A DNA stretch of 64,000 nt from Rhynchopus euleeides (Eukaryota; Euglenozoa; Diplonemea; Diplonemida; Diplonemidae): positions 2,124,727 to 2,188,726 of the forward strand of contig OY723248.1 in assembly GCA_963210315.1 (NCBI GenBank), in the 5' to 3' direction. Below are positions 33,766 to 43,592 of this stretch, in pieces. Position 1 is the stretch's first letter, and each line of letters starts with the position of its first letter. A program made the translations under genes and the position numbers. The notes beneath the pieces were generated by a model. That model was given only the letters and a program-made list of their open reading frames with translations, did no database searches and was not told where the DNA came from.

Positions 33766-35298
33766 GGGCGGGTCGAAAGCCTGTCCCAAAATGGGGTTTT
33801 TCGACATAGCAGCCGCGGCCCTCTATTTGACCTTCTGACCCCCCAGAACCCCCTATACCCCGGTTTTTGGGCCCTAGGAGTCCGATTTTCGGGCTCCCGA
33901 GCCCCGGAAAGTCGATTTTTGATGATGTCAAAATTTTGTTCCCTATACTGCACCTCAGGGTCACGCACAGCTTCGCCAGTCCACTATCAGCCCATGTGCA
34001 GGCCCACTTCCTCGACCTCCTCCACCCCTTCCTCCCCTGCGTCATCAAGACCCTCCATAGGTGCCAATCCTGCATCTTTCGACCCTCTTCCCACTCCAGC
34101 GTCGCACCAAACTGTTGATGCGGGCAGCCACCATCTCCTTCTCTGTATACACTGCCAGATCGTGCAAAGATGCATACTGATGCAGAGTGGGAACCGTCAT
34201 CAACTTGCACAGTGTGCGGTGCTTGGCTGCAAGGGACAGGCGGCACAACTGGCCACTGCTCCGACACTGAGATGCTGGTCTGGCCAACGAACTCTTTGTA
34301 AGTTGAAAGGTCTCCTCTGTCGGGAGGGGGGTTTGCGAACCAACCCTCACGACTTGCTCATGGCTTGCTGAGCAAGGCGTGCAATGACTTTCTGATTATT
34401 CAGGACGTGCATTCGAAGCCCGCGCACTTCTTCTGTGAAATGGTTGTTGCGAGAGTTGCACTGTGTGATTCCTTGATCCCCTTCCTCGCCTCATCGTACG
34501 GAGGACGCTTGAATGTCCCGAGCATATCCTTCGCAGCGTCTTTAGCCAGTTCTGCGCACTCGTCATTCCATAAGGCGCGTGCAGCATAAATACCCGGACA
34601 CTGTTCTGAGACCAGGTCCCACAGGACCCTGGTCTTGAGCGCCCAGAAGAGAACCTTGATGATAAGCTCGGGCTCTGCGTTGCAGCTGGGTACTCGCTGC
34701 GCTCTTCACCTCCCTTGACTGTCTGCATCCACAGGAGAAATGCTTCGCAGATAACGGCAGCAGTGGCAAGTGTTTAGTCGGGACAGTTTACCTGCCTTGC
34801 ATTCTAAGAGAGCATTCTCATGAGGGCATCAACACTAATGCATCACTGTTGGCTATGATGACATCCTCCCTGTTCCTGGCAGCTCCGAGTTCAACAGCAG
34901 GCCACCCAACGACTGTGTCAGATGGCAGTATTCGATGCCATCTTCTCACTGTCCGAATCGTTGGGATACGACGTTGTTTGTGGCGCGGATGAGCGGTTGC
35001 ATCAGAAAATCACAGCCGCAGGATGGTGTGCGCTCGGACGTCCCAGGATGAGAGTGTTTTACTATCTGCCCGTGGCAGGCGTCCGTGCCATGACCCGGAG
35101 GTGCAGTATAGGGAACGGAAAAATTGACATCATCAAAAATCGACTTTCCGGGGCTCGGGAGCCCGAAAATCGGACTCATAGGGCCCAAAAACCGGGGTAT
35201 AGGGGGTTCTGGGGGGTCAGAAGGTCAAATAGAGGGCCGCGGCTGCTATGTCGAAAAACACCATTTTGGGACAAAAAAAGGGGGCTTTCGACCCCCCC
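33766..35298. mobile_element. TA-flanked element F (TA-GGG family) with ~195-bp arms
   Basis: 1533 bp; ends GGGCGGGTCGAAAGCC and GGCTTTCGACCCCCCC with TA at 33764-33765 and 35299-35300. The arms match for about 195 bp, down to GGTGCAGTATAGGGAAC (33940-33957 and 35099-35116). Poly-G lies outside the left end. The interior holds a minus-strand protein-like segment (about 34700-34410: VLFWALKTRVLWDLVSEQ and following) that I do not recognise. Confidence 0.8.
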
Positions 35299-35670
35299 TA
35301 GGGGCATAGCTTCCGATAAGCGGGGGTCGGGGGTCGCAGGGGTCGGGGGTCGGGGGTCGGGAGGGGGGGTCGGAGGGGGTCGCCTTACCATTTCCTACAC
35401 GGTGGACTCCAGCGGGGGTAGGGTAACCCTTTTCGGGAGTCTCAACTAGGGGGAGTCCAACTCCCGCTAGCGGGAGTATAGACTCCCGCTAGCGGGAGTC
35501 TATACTCCCGCTAGCGGGAGTCTGACTCCCCCTAGCGGGAGTCTTTTCACCTATTTTCACTCATTTTTCCCATGATACCTATGCAATGTGGCACTCGTCA
35601 CTGAAGTACAGCCACACCAAACGAAACGGACGTTTCCACCCATCCCAGCTCGCAGACCTGATTCACAAAA

Positions 35671-36051
35671 ATGGGGAAGACGACAACGAAGCCGGCAGCG
35701 AAGCCGGCGGCAAAGTCGATTAAGAAGAAGAAGAGCGCAGAGAGTCCCGAGGCTGCGGAGGCGACGAACATTGTGCATGATTTTTGCACGGCCTTCCCTG
35801 TTAAAAAAGGGGGCAGTGTGCTGACACTGGGATCCATTAGAAGGCTCCTAGCAACGGTGTTGAGCAAGGAGCTCCACCAGCACAGCACCCAGGTGGCCAA
35901 CGCAATCATCGCCATGTCTTCCCTGACATGGATAAGTTCGCTGTCAGGGAAGTCGCAACGATGCGGAAGGAGGGCGCTCTCCGTCATATACAAGGTGGAG
36001 GCGAAGTATGGCAAGGTGCAGGATACAAACGTGTCGTCGGGGGCAGCCTGA
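35671..36051 (+). CDS. Small basic protein of unknown function within element E
   Basis: 126 residues. The N-terminus is Lys/Ala-rich (KPAAKPAAKSIKKKKS), like a histone tail or nuclear-targeting region. A hydrophobic helical part follows (LTLGSIRRLLATVLSKELHQ). It lies between the two left-arm copies of element E. I do not recognise a family; a DNA-binding accessory protein is one possibility. Confidence 0.35.
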   Translation: MGKTTTKPAAKPAAKSIKKKKSAESPEAAEATNIVHDFCTAFPVKKGGSVLTLGSIRRLLATVLSKELHQHSTQVANAIIAMSSLTWISSLSGKSQRCGRRALSVIYKVEAKYGKVQDTNVSSGAA

Positions 36052-37518
36052 AGCCGCGAATGATCGCGACACGGGCGAACGGCTTGGCACCGTGGGTCTG
36101 GATAGATGCTGGAGTTCGGCCGGGTGAAACCGGAAGTCGCAGCAAAATTTGCCCCCCCAGATTTCTTCCTCAAACCCACCCGTGGGCTGATCCGGCCTTG
36201 CACGGTGGACTCCAGCGGGGGTAGGGTACCACTACCGGGTTTAACCCTTTTCGGGAGTCTCAACTAGGGGGAGTCCAACTCCCGCTAGCGGGAGTATAGA
36301 TCAGCAGTGGGCAACAATGAGGCGATGCGGGGGGCGAGGGCACCGATGCTCACTGTGCGACATCCCAGAAGAACGCTGGTATCAACAGGTGCATCGATAC
36401 CCGCACCTGACTCTCTCTGAGATGAAAGAGGCTGGCTACCCCTCCCTCTTGGCAGGTGTGCTTCCCAATGCCCGCTACGTCACCCCAGCACTCCATGACT
36501 GCAAGGGGCTCGCCATGCGGCTGATCAGGGTACTGGATGACAGGGGTGGAGCTTGGGGGTTTTTTCGGGTCAGCTGACCTGATTTTCTGCAGGCCCTCAC
36601 AAAAAATCAGGTCAGGGGCAGGGGATAAGATAGGTCTGGTTTTCCGGTTTTCAAAACCAGGGTTTCCCGGTTCCCGGTTTTCTGGGGGGAAAAAAAAAAG
36701 GTCGATCTCATTTTTGGCGGTTTTTTGTGACTTTGGGACAGTAAAACAGTCAGAAAAAACGCCATAAAAAAATAGAAAGTGACCCCATCGTGATCCGCAC
36801 AGAGCTCAAATAGTCCAAAGAAGGCAGAGAAGCGGAGAAGAAAAAATGGACCTAGCGGGTGGCCCGGTGGGTGGTGATGCCCTCGTCATGCAGGTCTCTT
36901 CTGTTTTGAAGGTGCACACATGGTGGACTCCAGCCACCCTAGCGAGTGTCTAAGAGGGAGTCTAAGACTGCAGTCTGTACTGGAGACGGGAGTCTATTTT
37001 CCAGCTAATTTACGCTAAGACTCCCGCTAGTTGAGACTCATGGGAGACACACGGTGTACTCCAGCGGAGGTAGGGTAACCTCCGCTGGAGTTCACCGTGT
37101 CGTCTGCCTCTGTGCAGCGTCACTCGGTGCCATCGAATACATGGCGACAGCCCACCAACTCGAGACAGATCTGCTTGTCTGGAGGGCTGAGACGAGAACA
37201 CGAACGACTTTCAAGCAGTCTTGAAGGTCGCCAAGCCTATTGGGGGCAACTAACAGATGAGATTTGTTTGTTGCTTGTCGTCACAGCTAGGTGCCCATCT
37301 CCTCGATAACGGAATGTGTGCAGAGATCTCGTGGACCCTTTGGCCATTCTGTCGTGCACCCACTCCACCCACAACGCACACCTGTCACGAGTGGTCGCTC
37401 CCCCGCCCTCCTCCACCCTGAAGGTTGAACCCTCAAGGACCAGTGATCTCCTGCTGGCCGGGCTGCGATACAGCGAAGCCTTCCTACTTACAAGCGAATC
37501 CAGACTGTAGGGAACATA

Positions 37519-39183
37519 CCGTCACTCAAGTAATGTTGGTGGGGTAATAACCCACCAACTTCTTCCAGAACCCCCAAATCCACCAAATTAGTACCCCACC
37601 AACATATTTGAACGATTTTGAACGATTTTTGGCCGTGCTCGTCGCGTCCCCCGGTGAGGGGGGACGCTGTTTCGTGTTCTCCTTGCCGCACGGAGGCATT
37701 GCCTTACGTCGCCTCTTCCTCTTTTCCTTTATGGGCGGGTTAGTCTGGCTCAGAGGGCGGGACCGTGCTGATATGCACAGTGACGACTCTCCCTTTTTTG
37801 TTGTGCCCGCCTCCTGCCGAGTCGTGGCTGCTGCCTCTCAGACTGGGGGCGGGCGGTCGCCGACGCTGACGCGCCTGGCGGCCCGTGGAAAGTGACGTGG
37901 GTCTGGGGGTGGGGGGGGGGGGGGGGTGCTGGGGTGTCAGGCCGAAGCCCTTGACCGCTGTTGATTTTTGCAGGTTTCACGAGATCAGGTAGTCCTTCTC
38001 GCTGTGCTCCGTCACCCCTGCCTCAGCCAGGTAGCGTAGGGCCCCCTTGCAGTTGTGCAGCAGCAGGTTGTGCACGCTTGTGGCTGTGAGGTGGTGTCGG
38101 GCTGACGCTGTCGCGGGACAGCCGAAGAATAGGTGCTTCAGCGAGACCCCAGGCGGGGGGCTGTCCGGCGCAAGCTTCAGGCAGGGTTTGCACGGTGGTT
38201 GTGCGCTGCCCGGGACGTCGTGGTCGTACACCAGGCGGTGGTGGTCGGCCCGGAGGCGGCGGATGGTGGTTTCCCCTAAGCGGGTAAGGCCCTCCATGCG
38301 GAGGTCAGGGCGCTGCAGTCGCGTCTCCCCGATTCCTGACCGATACGCGTACACGCTGTCTGTGCGGGGCAACGTGGTCCCGCTGTATATGTGTCGGCGG
38401 AGGGTGACACGGGCCGACGCGAGGCTGATCGGCTCCATCTGGGGCTTGAACGCACCGATCTGCGCCTGCTTGTCAGCAAGTTCGTTCCCTACCACCCCAA
38501 CATGCGACGGGATGTAGCGGAGGTGGGTGGTGACATCGTATGTTTGGGCGAGCTTGCGCAGCCTCTGCCAGATGTCCCATTCGGTGGACCCCCTCGCTCG
38601 CTGGGGGCCGCTCAGCAGTGCATTCAGTGCGCTCTGCGAGTCGGTGAGGATGGCGACCGTTTCGCCTTGGGTTACCACGGTGCATAGGTGGGCGAGGGAT
38701 TCTCTGATGGCCACCAGCTCTGCCTGGTAGCTGATGCAACGGAGTCCTGCCGGCCAGGCGAGCTTTTTCTTGAGGCGGCCCTCCGGCATGCTGTACACCG
38801 CTGCGCCCGCGCCGCCCTGTTGCTGCCGCGATGTGGAGTTGGAGACTGACCCGTCGGTGTAGACATGCCAGGCGCACGTCGGGAGGGCCTGGATGGTCTG
38901 CTCTGCCAGGTCCCGGAGGGTGTCTTTCGGGGTGGCGGCCTTCGGGGCGGTGAGCCCCGGCAGCGTCGCCAGGATGTGCACTCGTGGCAGCACCAGGTTC
39001 CATTCCCAGGGGGGGATGGGGTGTGCTGCATGCAGGGGGGCCAGCAGGGGGGTGCGCCCGTCGACCTTCGAGGATTTCACCAGACTCCGTGCCTGATGTA
39101 GCCAGCTGCCTCCCGGTATGAGCGGCCACCGAGAATATTTACCCCACCAATATATTACCCCACCAACAAAACTTGAGTGACGG
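37519..39183. mobile_element. TA-flanked element P2, innermost of the nest
   Basis: 1665 bp; left CCGTCACTCAAGTAATG, right inverted CCGTCACTCAAGTTTTG, TA at 37517-37518 and 39184-39185. It shares its ends and the TTGGTGGGGTAAT motifs with P1 but carries a different interior, a LINE RNase H region. The interrupted site corresponds to GGGAACAGATGTTC in element A. Confidence 0.88.
37977..39080 (-). CDS. LINE-type RNase H domain and C-terminal Cys motif, carried inside P2
   Basis: 367 residues open on the minus strand. RNase H motifs are clear: HVYTDGSVSNS (first Asp), YQAELVAIRESL (Glu), ILTDSQSALNAL (second Asp), and IPSHVGVVGNELADKQA (His and last Asp). The C-terminus has PPCKPCLK and, after about 18 residues, HLFFGCP, the C-x2-C-H-C arrangement typical of the ends of RNase H-bearing LINEs. 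No reverse transcriptase precedes it before the left end of P2, so this is a 5'-truncated fragment. It lacks poly-A and a target duplication of its own that I can see. It was either captured by P2 or inserted into it. It is open over its whole length, so capture was recent or the domain is under selection. Confidence 0.7.
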   Translation of the reverse strand: MKSSKVDGRTPLLAPLHAAHPIPPWEWNLVLPRVHILATLPGLTAPKAATPKDTLRDLAEQTIQALPTCAWHVYTDGSVSNSTSRQQQGGAGAAVYSMPEGRLKKKLAWPAGLRCISYQAELVAIRESLAHLCTVVTQGETVAILTDSQSALNALLSGPQRARGSTEWDIWQRLRKLAQTYDVTTHLRYIPSHVGVVGNELADKQAQIGAFKPQMEPISLASARVTLRRHIYSGTTLPRTDSVYAYRSGIGETRLQRPDLRMEGLTRLGETTIRRLRADHHRLVYDHDVPGSAQPPCKPCLKLAPDSPPPGVSLKHLFFGCPATASARHHLTATSVHNLLLHNCKGALRYLAEAGVTEHSEKDYLIS

Positions 39184-39240
39184 TATGTTCACTACCGTGG
39201 CCTCCGGCGGCTGGGGGGCTCCGCCCCCCAGACCCCCCTG
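39184..39240 (-). repeat. GC-rich hairpin module, copy 10, in element B
   Basis: Single module just inside B after P2; a CGCGCGC hairpin follows at about 39389-39412. Confidence 0.85.
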
Positions 39241-39657
39241 CGTAAAAAAATTGTACCAGACCGGTTTTTGGCCGAGAGTCCAAACTTTCAAAGCAGCTGC
39301 TGCGCCTGCCCCACCAGGCAGCCTCAGTACGACAGGACGCGCGCAGGCACCGGGCCCTCTCAGATTCTGGGAGGGTTTGCGCGGGTCGCGCGCGCCGAAG
39401 GCGCGCGCGAAAAATTTTCAAAACCAGAAAAACCGGAAAACGGCGCCAGAAAAAAAGTCTATCTTATACCCTGGTCAGGGGTAAAAAGAAAAAAAATATA
39501 GATTTTCGGGAAACCGGAAAAGTTGGCTCCTCGCCTTGGGGCCTCAAGGTGACCAGGAGGCGTTTCGTGAGCAAAGTGACCCCAGCGACATGAGCACAGG
39601 CCTCAAACAGTCACAATAGAGGACAAATGAAGCTGCCCAACCCGTACCGTGCAACAG

Positions 39658-39878
39658 ACGTTTACTACCGTGGCCTCCGGTGGCTGGGGGGCTCCGCCCC
39701 CCAGACCCCCCTGTGGCATGTGCCTGTCTTGTACCCAAGCCCTTTACATCAGGGAATCTCAGTATCCTCAGGAGGACGCAGCCAACTCACACAGAATCCG
39801 TACGCCCGCAAGTCACAGATGTTCACTACCGTGGCCTCCGGCGGCTGGGAGCTCCGCCTCCCAGACCCCCCCTACGGC
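39658..39878 (-). repeat. GC-rich hairpin module, copies 11 and 12 (dimer) in D
   Basis: Same dimer as in D' but inverted with it. The second copy has a shortened stem (GGGAGCTCCGCCTCCC). Confidence 0.85.
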
Positions 39879-42094
39879 ATGTGTTTGTCTTGTAACCAAG
39901 TCCTTGCGCGTCCGGGGCTGCATATCGGTTCCGGTACCTCGCGGGAGGCTGGGCCCGAGCACTGATCTCTGAGACGAACCGGGGGGGAACCCATAAGAAA
40001 AAATTGGCTGACCCGATCTGACCCGATCCAGCCCGCAACCCCATATTTCAAGCTCCACCCCTGCTGGATGAGACAACAAAAAAATATTCGACAAGACCTG
40101 TACAAACCTTGCACTGAATGTGTCGCAGCATGGGACAGGTGCTCAGTTCCGGAAGGTCGTGCTTGCCTGTCACAGGACACACCTACAAGGGCTTGTTCCG
40201 CTACCTCTTTGTCTCCCTTGCAGACCTCATGCATTTCCGGTATGCAGACATCCCCTGGCGCTTCTGGGGATGCAAGGATGAGTCAGCCCGGATTCCCTTC
40301 TTGCGTGCTCGGATCTCAGGGCATATATTTCACTGGTTGATGGAGCATGCCGAAAAGGGATCAACGCGCAATGCCTACGTACACAGTCTCCATCATTGGT
40401 GGGCTCCAGAAGATGCAGTGCCTCTGCAGAACAACGACGAATTTGAAGAAGCAGAGAACGGACATCGCAAGAAAGATGCCGTTACAATCGCCAGCTCCGC
40501 AACTTACGAGAGAGATCTTGCGATGGCAGAAGAGAAGCGGCGCGCATCGGGCATGCCTTGGAAGGTTGCGCACCTGTCGCAGGACGGGATCCTCGGGTAT
40601 AGAGAAGTCATCCTGTGTCCGTGTCTGCACACCCGACACGCTCATAGATTGGCTGTGTATGTTCTTTGCACACAGTTGACACAGCTGCAGAAGGGGTTTG
40701 TGCACTGCAACACACAGGACTTCGTTGAACCCATCAGCGCGCCCTACTTCCTGTTCCGGTTCCCCGAAGGACACCGCAAATTATCGCTCTGCTTGTGCAA
40801 AATGCCAATCCCGCTGGGGGCGACTTTCACACCATTCGTGTCATCCGAGGCGACTTTGAGCACGCTTGACCAACGCGCACAGCAGGAGGGGGATGACAGT
40901 TCTGACGAAGAAGATGAGGCCTGCAGGATGGCTTGTCTTGCCCAAGGTGTAACACAACTACGACAGGCGATGGCCGCACTTTGACACCTCAAATTCTAAC
41001 CGCTCACCTCCGCAGGTGTAGCCGCTACCAGGAGGATAGGTAGGTAGTCCAGAGTCCGGGGAAACTGACAGAAGCAAAACAAGCCCCTCCCCATCCCTCT
41101 TCCACCATGATTTTACCCCCCACGCCAGTAGACTGTAACTATATCATGGGAAAAATGGATGGAAATAGGTGAAAAGACTCCCGCTAGGGGGAGTCAGACT
41201 CCCCCTAGCGGGAGTATAGACTCCCGCTAGCGGGAGTCTTTGACACCCGCTCAGACTCCCGCTCCCAGACTCCCGCTAGGGCCGCTGGAGTCCACCGTGT
41301 AAGGAATGTGGCCTGAATGGGGATCACCAATAAGGGGTGTTAATAGGCACCCCATGTCAAAAATGACCCCACTGCGATCCGCACAAACGCCAAATATTCA
41401 AAAGAACGGGTTTTTGAAAAACCCGAGGAGGGGGTCGGGAGGGTCCCGCTGGGTGGGTGGTGGGGGTGGCCTGGTGTGCCTCCCGGTCACGTCCTCCCAT
41501 GACAGTACCTGGACCAGACCCATGTTTCGTCGTTGAAGCTTGGTCCCAAGACCCACGAAATGACCCCACTACGATCCGCACAAACTCCGAATAGTCCAAA
41601 GAACGGGGTTTTGAAAATCCCGTGTGGGGGGTCGGGAGGGGGGCCGACCACCCCATATTCCAACCCCGAGTTTCCGACCCCATTCTACGACCCCCGAGAA
41701 AAAAACGCGAAAATTCCGACCCGAGTTTGACCACAGTTTCAGACCCCCCATCTTGACGATCCTGACCCCCCAAGAATGGGGGGTCAGGATATAGCCCCGA
41801 CCCCTCCGACCCCCGAAAAATGGGGGGTCGGGGGGTCGGGGGTCGGATTCCGACCCCCGAGGTTCCGACCCCCCTTTTCTCAAGGAACCACATCCGCATT
41901 TCAGAGGTGTTCTGTGGCACCTACACCAACAAAGTGACCCCACTACGATCCGCACGGAGCCCAAACAACGCAGGAGAGGAGGGAACCGCGTTTCCTCGGG
42001 AAACCCCCGAGATTTTTTGGGAGGGGGGGGTAGTTTTGCTAAGGGGGGGTCGGGGGTCGGAGGGGTCTGGGGGTCGGATTCTTATCGGAAGCTA

Positions 42095-43592
42095 TGCCTA
42101 GGGGGGGGGGTACCCTACCCTACCCGACACGCTACCCAACCCGAGGGTGACGGTACCCTACACCCTACCCGACCCTCGTTGCGTGCTTCAGACATTTGCC
42201 AGGTTTTTTGTACTTGCTGCCAGATTATATGTGATTGCCTCCCTCATGCAATGTTCATCACGCCCCCTCTCCCTCTCCCCCTCTTCCTCATCCGTTCCCC
42301 TGTGGAAGCGTCAATGCATAACATAACCGGGCCAGTGCAGCCTGGCGTCTTGAAGCTGAGATCTGCCTTCCTGTCGCCAGGGAGGTTTGTCGCTCGAGAA
42401 TTCGAGTCCGCTGTGTGGCGGCCCTCCAACACTGTGCCCGAGTCGGCCGAACCCTGTGTCGTGTCGCCCTCCCTCAAGAGTGACGGCAGTGAGTCCACCC
42501 CAATGGTATCTTCAACCCAGGTATTGTCCAGGAGGAAAAGTGTTATTTCCGTGGGAATTTGGTGAACTTCCTACCCGACAGGATTCCTTGCGACTCAGGG
42601 GGTTTTGCGCAGATACATGTATCGTGGTCATCGGACCTTCATACCGCCACCCCTGCCTCCCCCCCCGCCCACCCCTGCGAGAACCACTCGGCCAACCCAT
42701 TGGTTGTGGTAAATCGTTCAAAGTTGTCCAGAGAATGGGCTGCCCGTCCGCCCCTCAAAGGAGGCAGATATAGCTCGGCGGGGGCTTGGCACGCCGAATG
42801 CCTTGAAAATACCCCCTCGAATGCCCTCAGTGCGCCCGCTACGGGGATGCAAGCGTTTGCCAGGATGCCAAGCCTGGCTGGGAGGGTGGTGGCGGTGATG
42901 CAGGGCGGCGTTTTCCAGCCTCGCTCTTTTCATCCCCGCTCCCCGCCCCCCGCCGATATCACAACCGCCACGCCACCACCACCGCCACCGCCACCGCCAC
43001 CCCGGGCCACCCACCTCAGCGTTGCGCAGCCGCAAACGCCGCAGGTTGTCAAGGCGGAGTGTGTGCACAGTGGAGGTCGGTCACACCACATCACAGTGAA
43101 GGTGTCATCAGAGTTCGCTCTGTGCCACTTTCACTTCACAAAAAGGTTACGTTGCGTGGGTGTGTGGGTGCCAGTGGCAATTTGTGTATCAGAACTCAAC
43201 TCGCTCATCCAGTGTGTGTGGCATGCACTGCACAGGAGAAGTGCAGTGGCGAGCATCATCAAGAGTGCGGTGTGTTCGCCTCTGCTGCAGCTGGGCGCAG
43301 ACGTGTCGATTGGGCAGATCGAGCCGAGCGCGCGATTCTTGGGGAACAGAATAATCTGGACGTGTGGTGGGGCGGTGGGGTGGGGGGGACAGTGCATAAC
43401 CATAAAATCAGAAGATCGGATACGGTTCCCCGCTCCAGCCCCTCCGCACGCGAACTGATGCTACAAGCAGAACTGGATGACCTGACCTCTCCCTATCTTT
43501 TTTGTATCCTCTGACCGAGCAAGACTCCCCCACACCACACCCCCCTGCAGGGTGCCGGCGGCGGGCGAGGCGAGGCCCCCCTCCCACCCTCC
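42095..43592. other. Intergenic, 5' flank of the UFD1 gene
   Basis: A CCCTACCCTACCCGACA run follows element G. At 42303 GGAAGCGTCAATGCATAACA resembles the end repeat of the DIRS-like element. The frame 42559-43458 (299 codons) has (CCACCG)n and no recognised domain; I do not call it. CCCCTGCAG at about 43541-43549 could be a 5' UTR intron acceptor. Confidence 0.5.

Larger units (their letters stand above)
36619..39473. mobile_element. hAT-like element B (family ABC), nested in D
   Basis: Ends CAGGGGATAAGATAG and CTATCTTATACCCTG, flanked by GTCAGGGG at 36611-36618 and 39474-39481. Element D' has a single GTCAGGGG at the same place, a natural empty site. Without its insert P2 it is about 1.19 kb and near-identical to A and C. 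Confidence 0.93.
36541..40063. mobile_element. hAT-like element D with exact 8-bp target duplication, nested in E
   Basis: Ends CAGGGGTGGAGCTTG and CAAGCTCCACCCCTG, flanked by CTGGATGA at 36533-36540 and 40064-40071. Its own sequence is 36541-36618 and 39482-40063, about 660 bp. The rest is element B. Same family as D' (13788-14844). It contains the hairpin-module dimer at about 39658 and 39818. Confidence 0.92.
36317..40984 (+). pseudogene. Putative element-E transposase-like gene split by insertion D
   Basis: The first part (36317-36540) has a Cys/His motif (CSLCDIPEERWYQQVHRYPH) and a block reading HDCKGLAMRLIRVL. The second part resumes after element D at about 40066 and runs to 40984 (from about 40118: GHTYKGLFRYLFVSLADLMH and RFWGCKDESARIPF). 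It ends in an acidic tail (QEGDDSSDEEDEACRM). D's 8-bp target duplication CTGGATGA lies at the break and its removal restores phase across the junction, but a further frame change or an intron (acceptor-like TTGCAG at about 40223) is needed near 40120-40220. The Cys-x2-Cys start with a later KG(L) block recalls CACTA/Plavaka transposases; this is weak. It is inactive as it stands. Confidence 0.4.
35398..41299. mobile_element. TIR element E (possibly CACTA/Plavaka-like), nested in G
   Basis: Ends CACGGTGGACTCCAGCGG and CCGCTGGAGTCCACCGTG, TA outside (35396-35397, 41300-41301). Arms of about 180 and 158 bp are filled with direct and inverted copies of GACTCCCGCTAGCGGGAGTC and both end at CCCATGATA / TATCATGGG. 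A second left-arm copy starts at 36201. Element E carries a small basic frame (35671-36051) and a larger frame split by element D. Its termini resemble those of palindrome O. CACTA-type affiliation rests on the CAC terminus, the 2-bp target and the Cys motif in the frame; it is tentative. Confidence 0.65.
35309..42092. mobile_element. TA-flanked element G, outermost of a five-level nest
   Basis: Inverted ends GCTTCCGATAAG and CTTATCGGAAGC, TA at 35307-35308 and 42093-42094. Outside are CCTAGGGGCA on the left and TGCCTAGG on the right, as around element J. Its own sequence is 35309-35395 and 41302-42092, made of GGTCGGGGGTC-type repeats and three copies of a GACCCCACTACGATCCGCAC block (about 41365, 41560 and 41937). 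Element E occupies the rest. Confidence 0.7.

Noticed and set aside
3652-35300. Telomere-like TAGGG/CCCTA ends
   Set aside because: They occur once per element end as TA plus GGG, not as tandem arrays.
42559-43458. 299-codon open frame as a gene
   Set aside because: Contains a (CCACCG)n stretch, no domain, and overlaps comparable frames in other phases.
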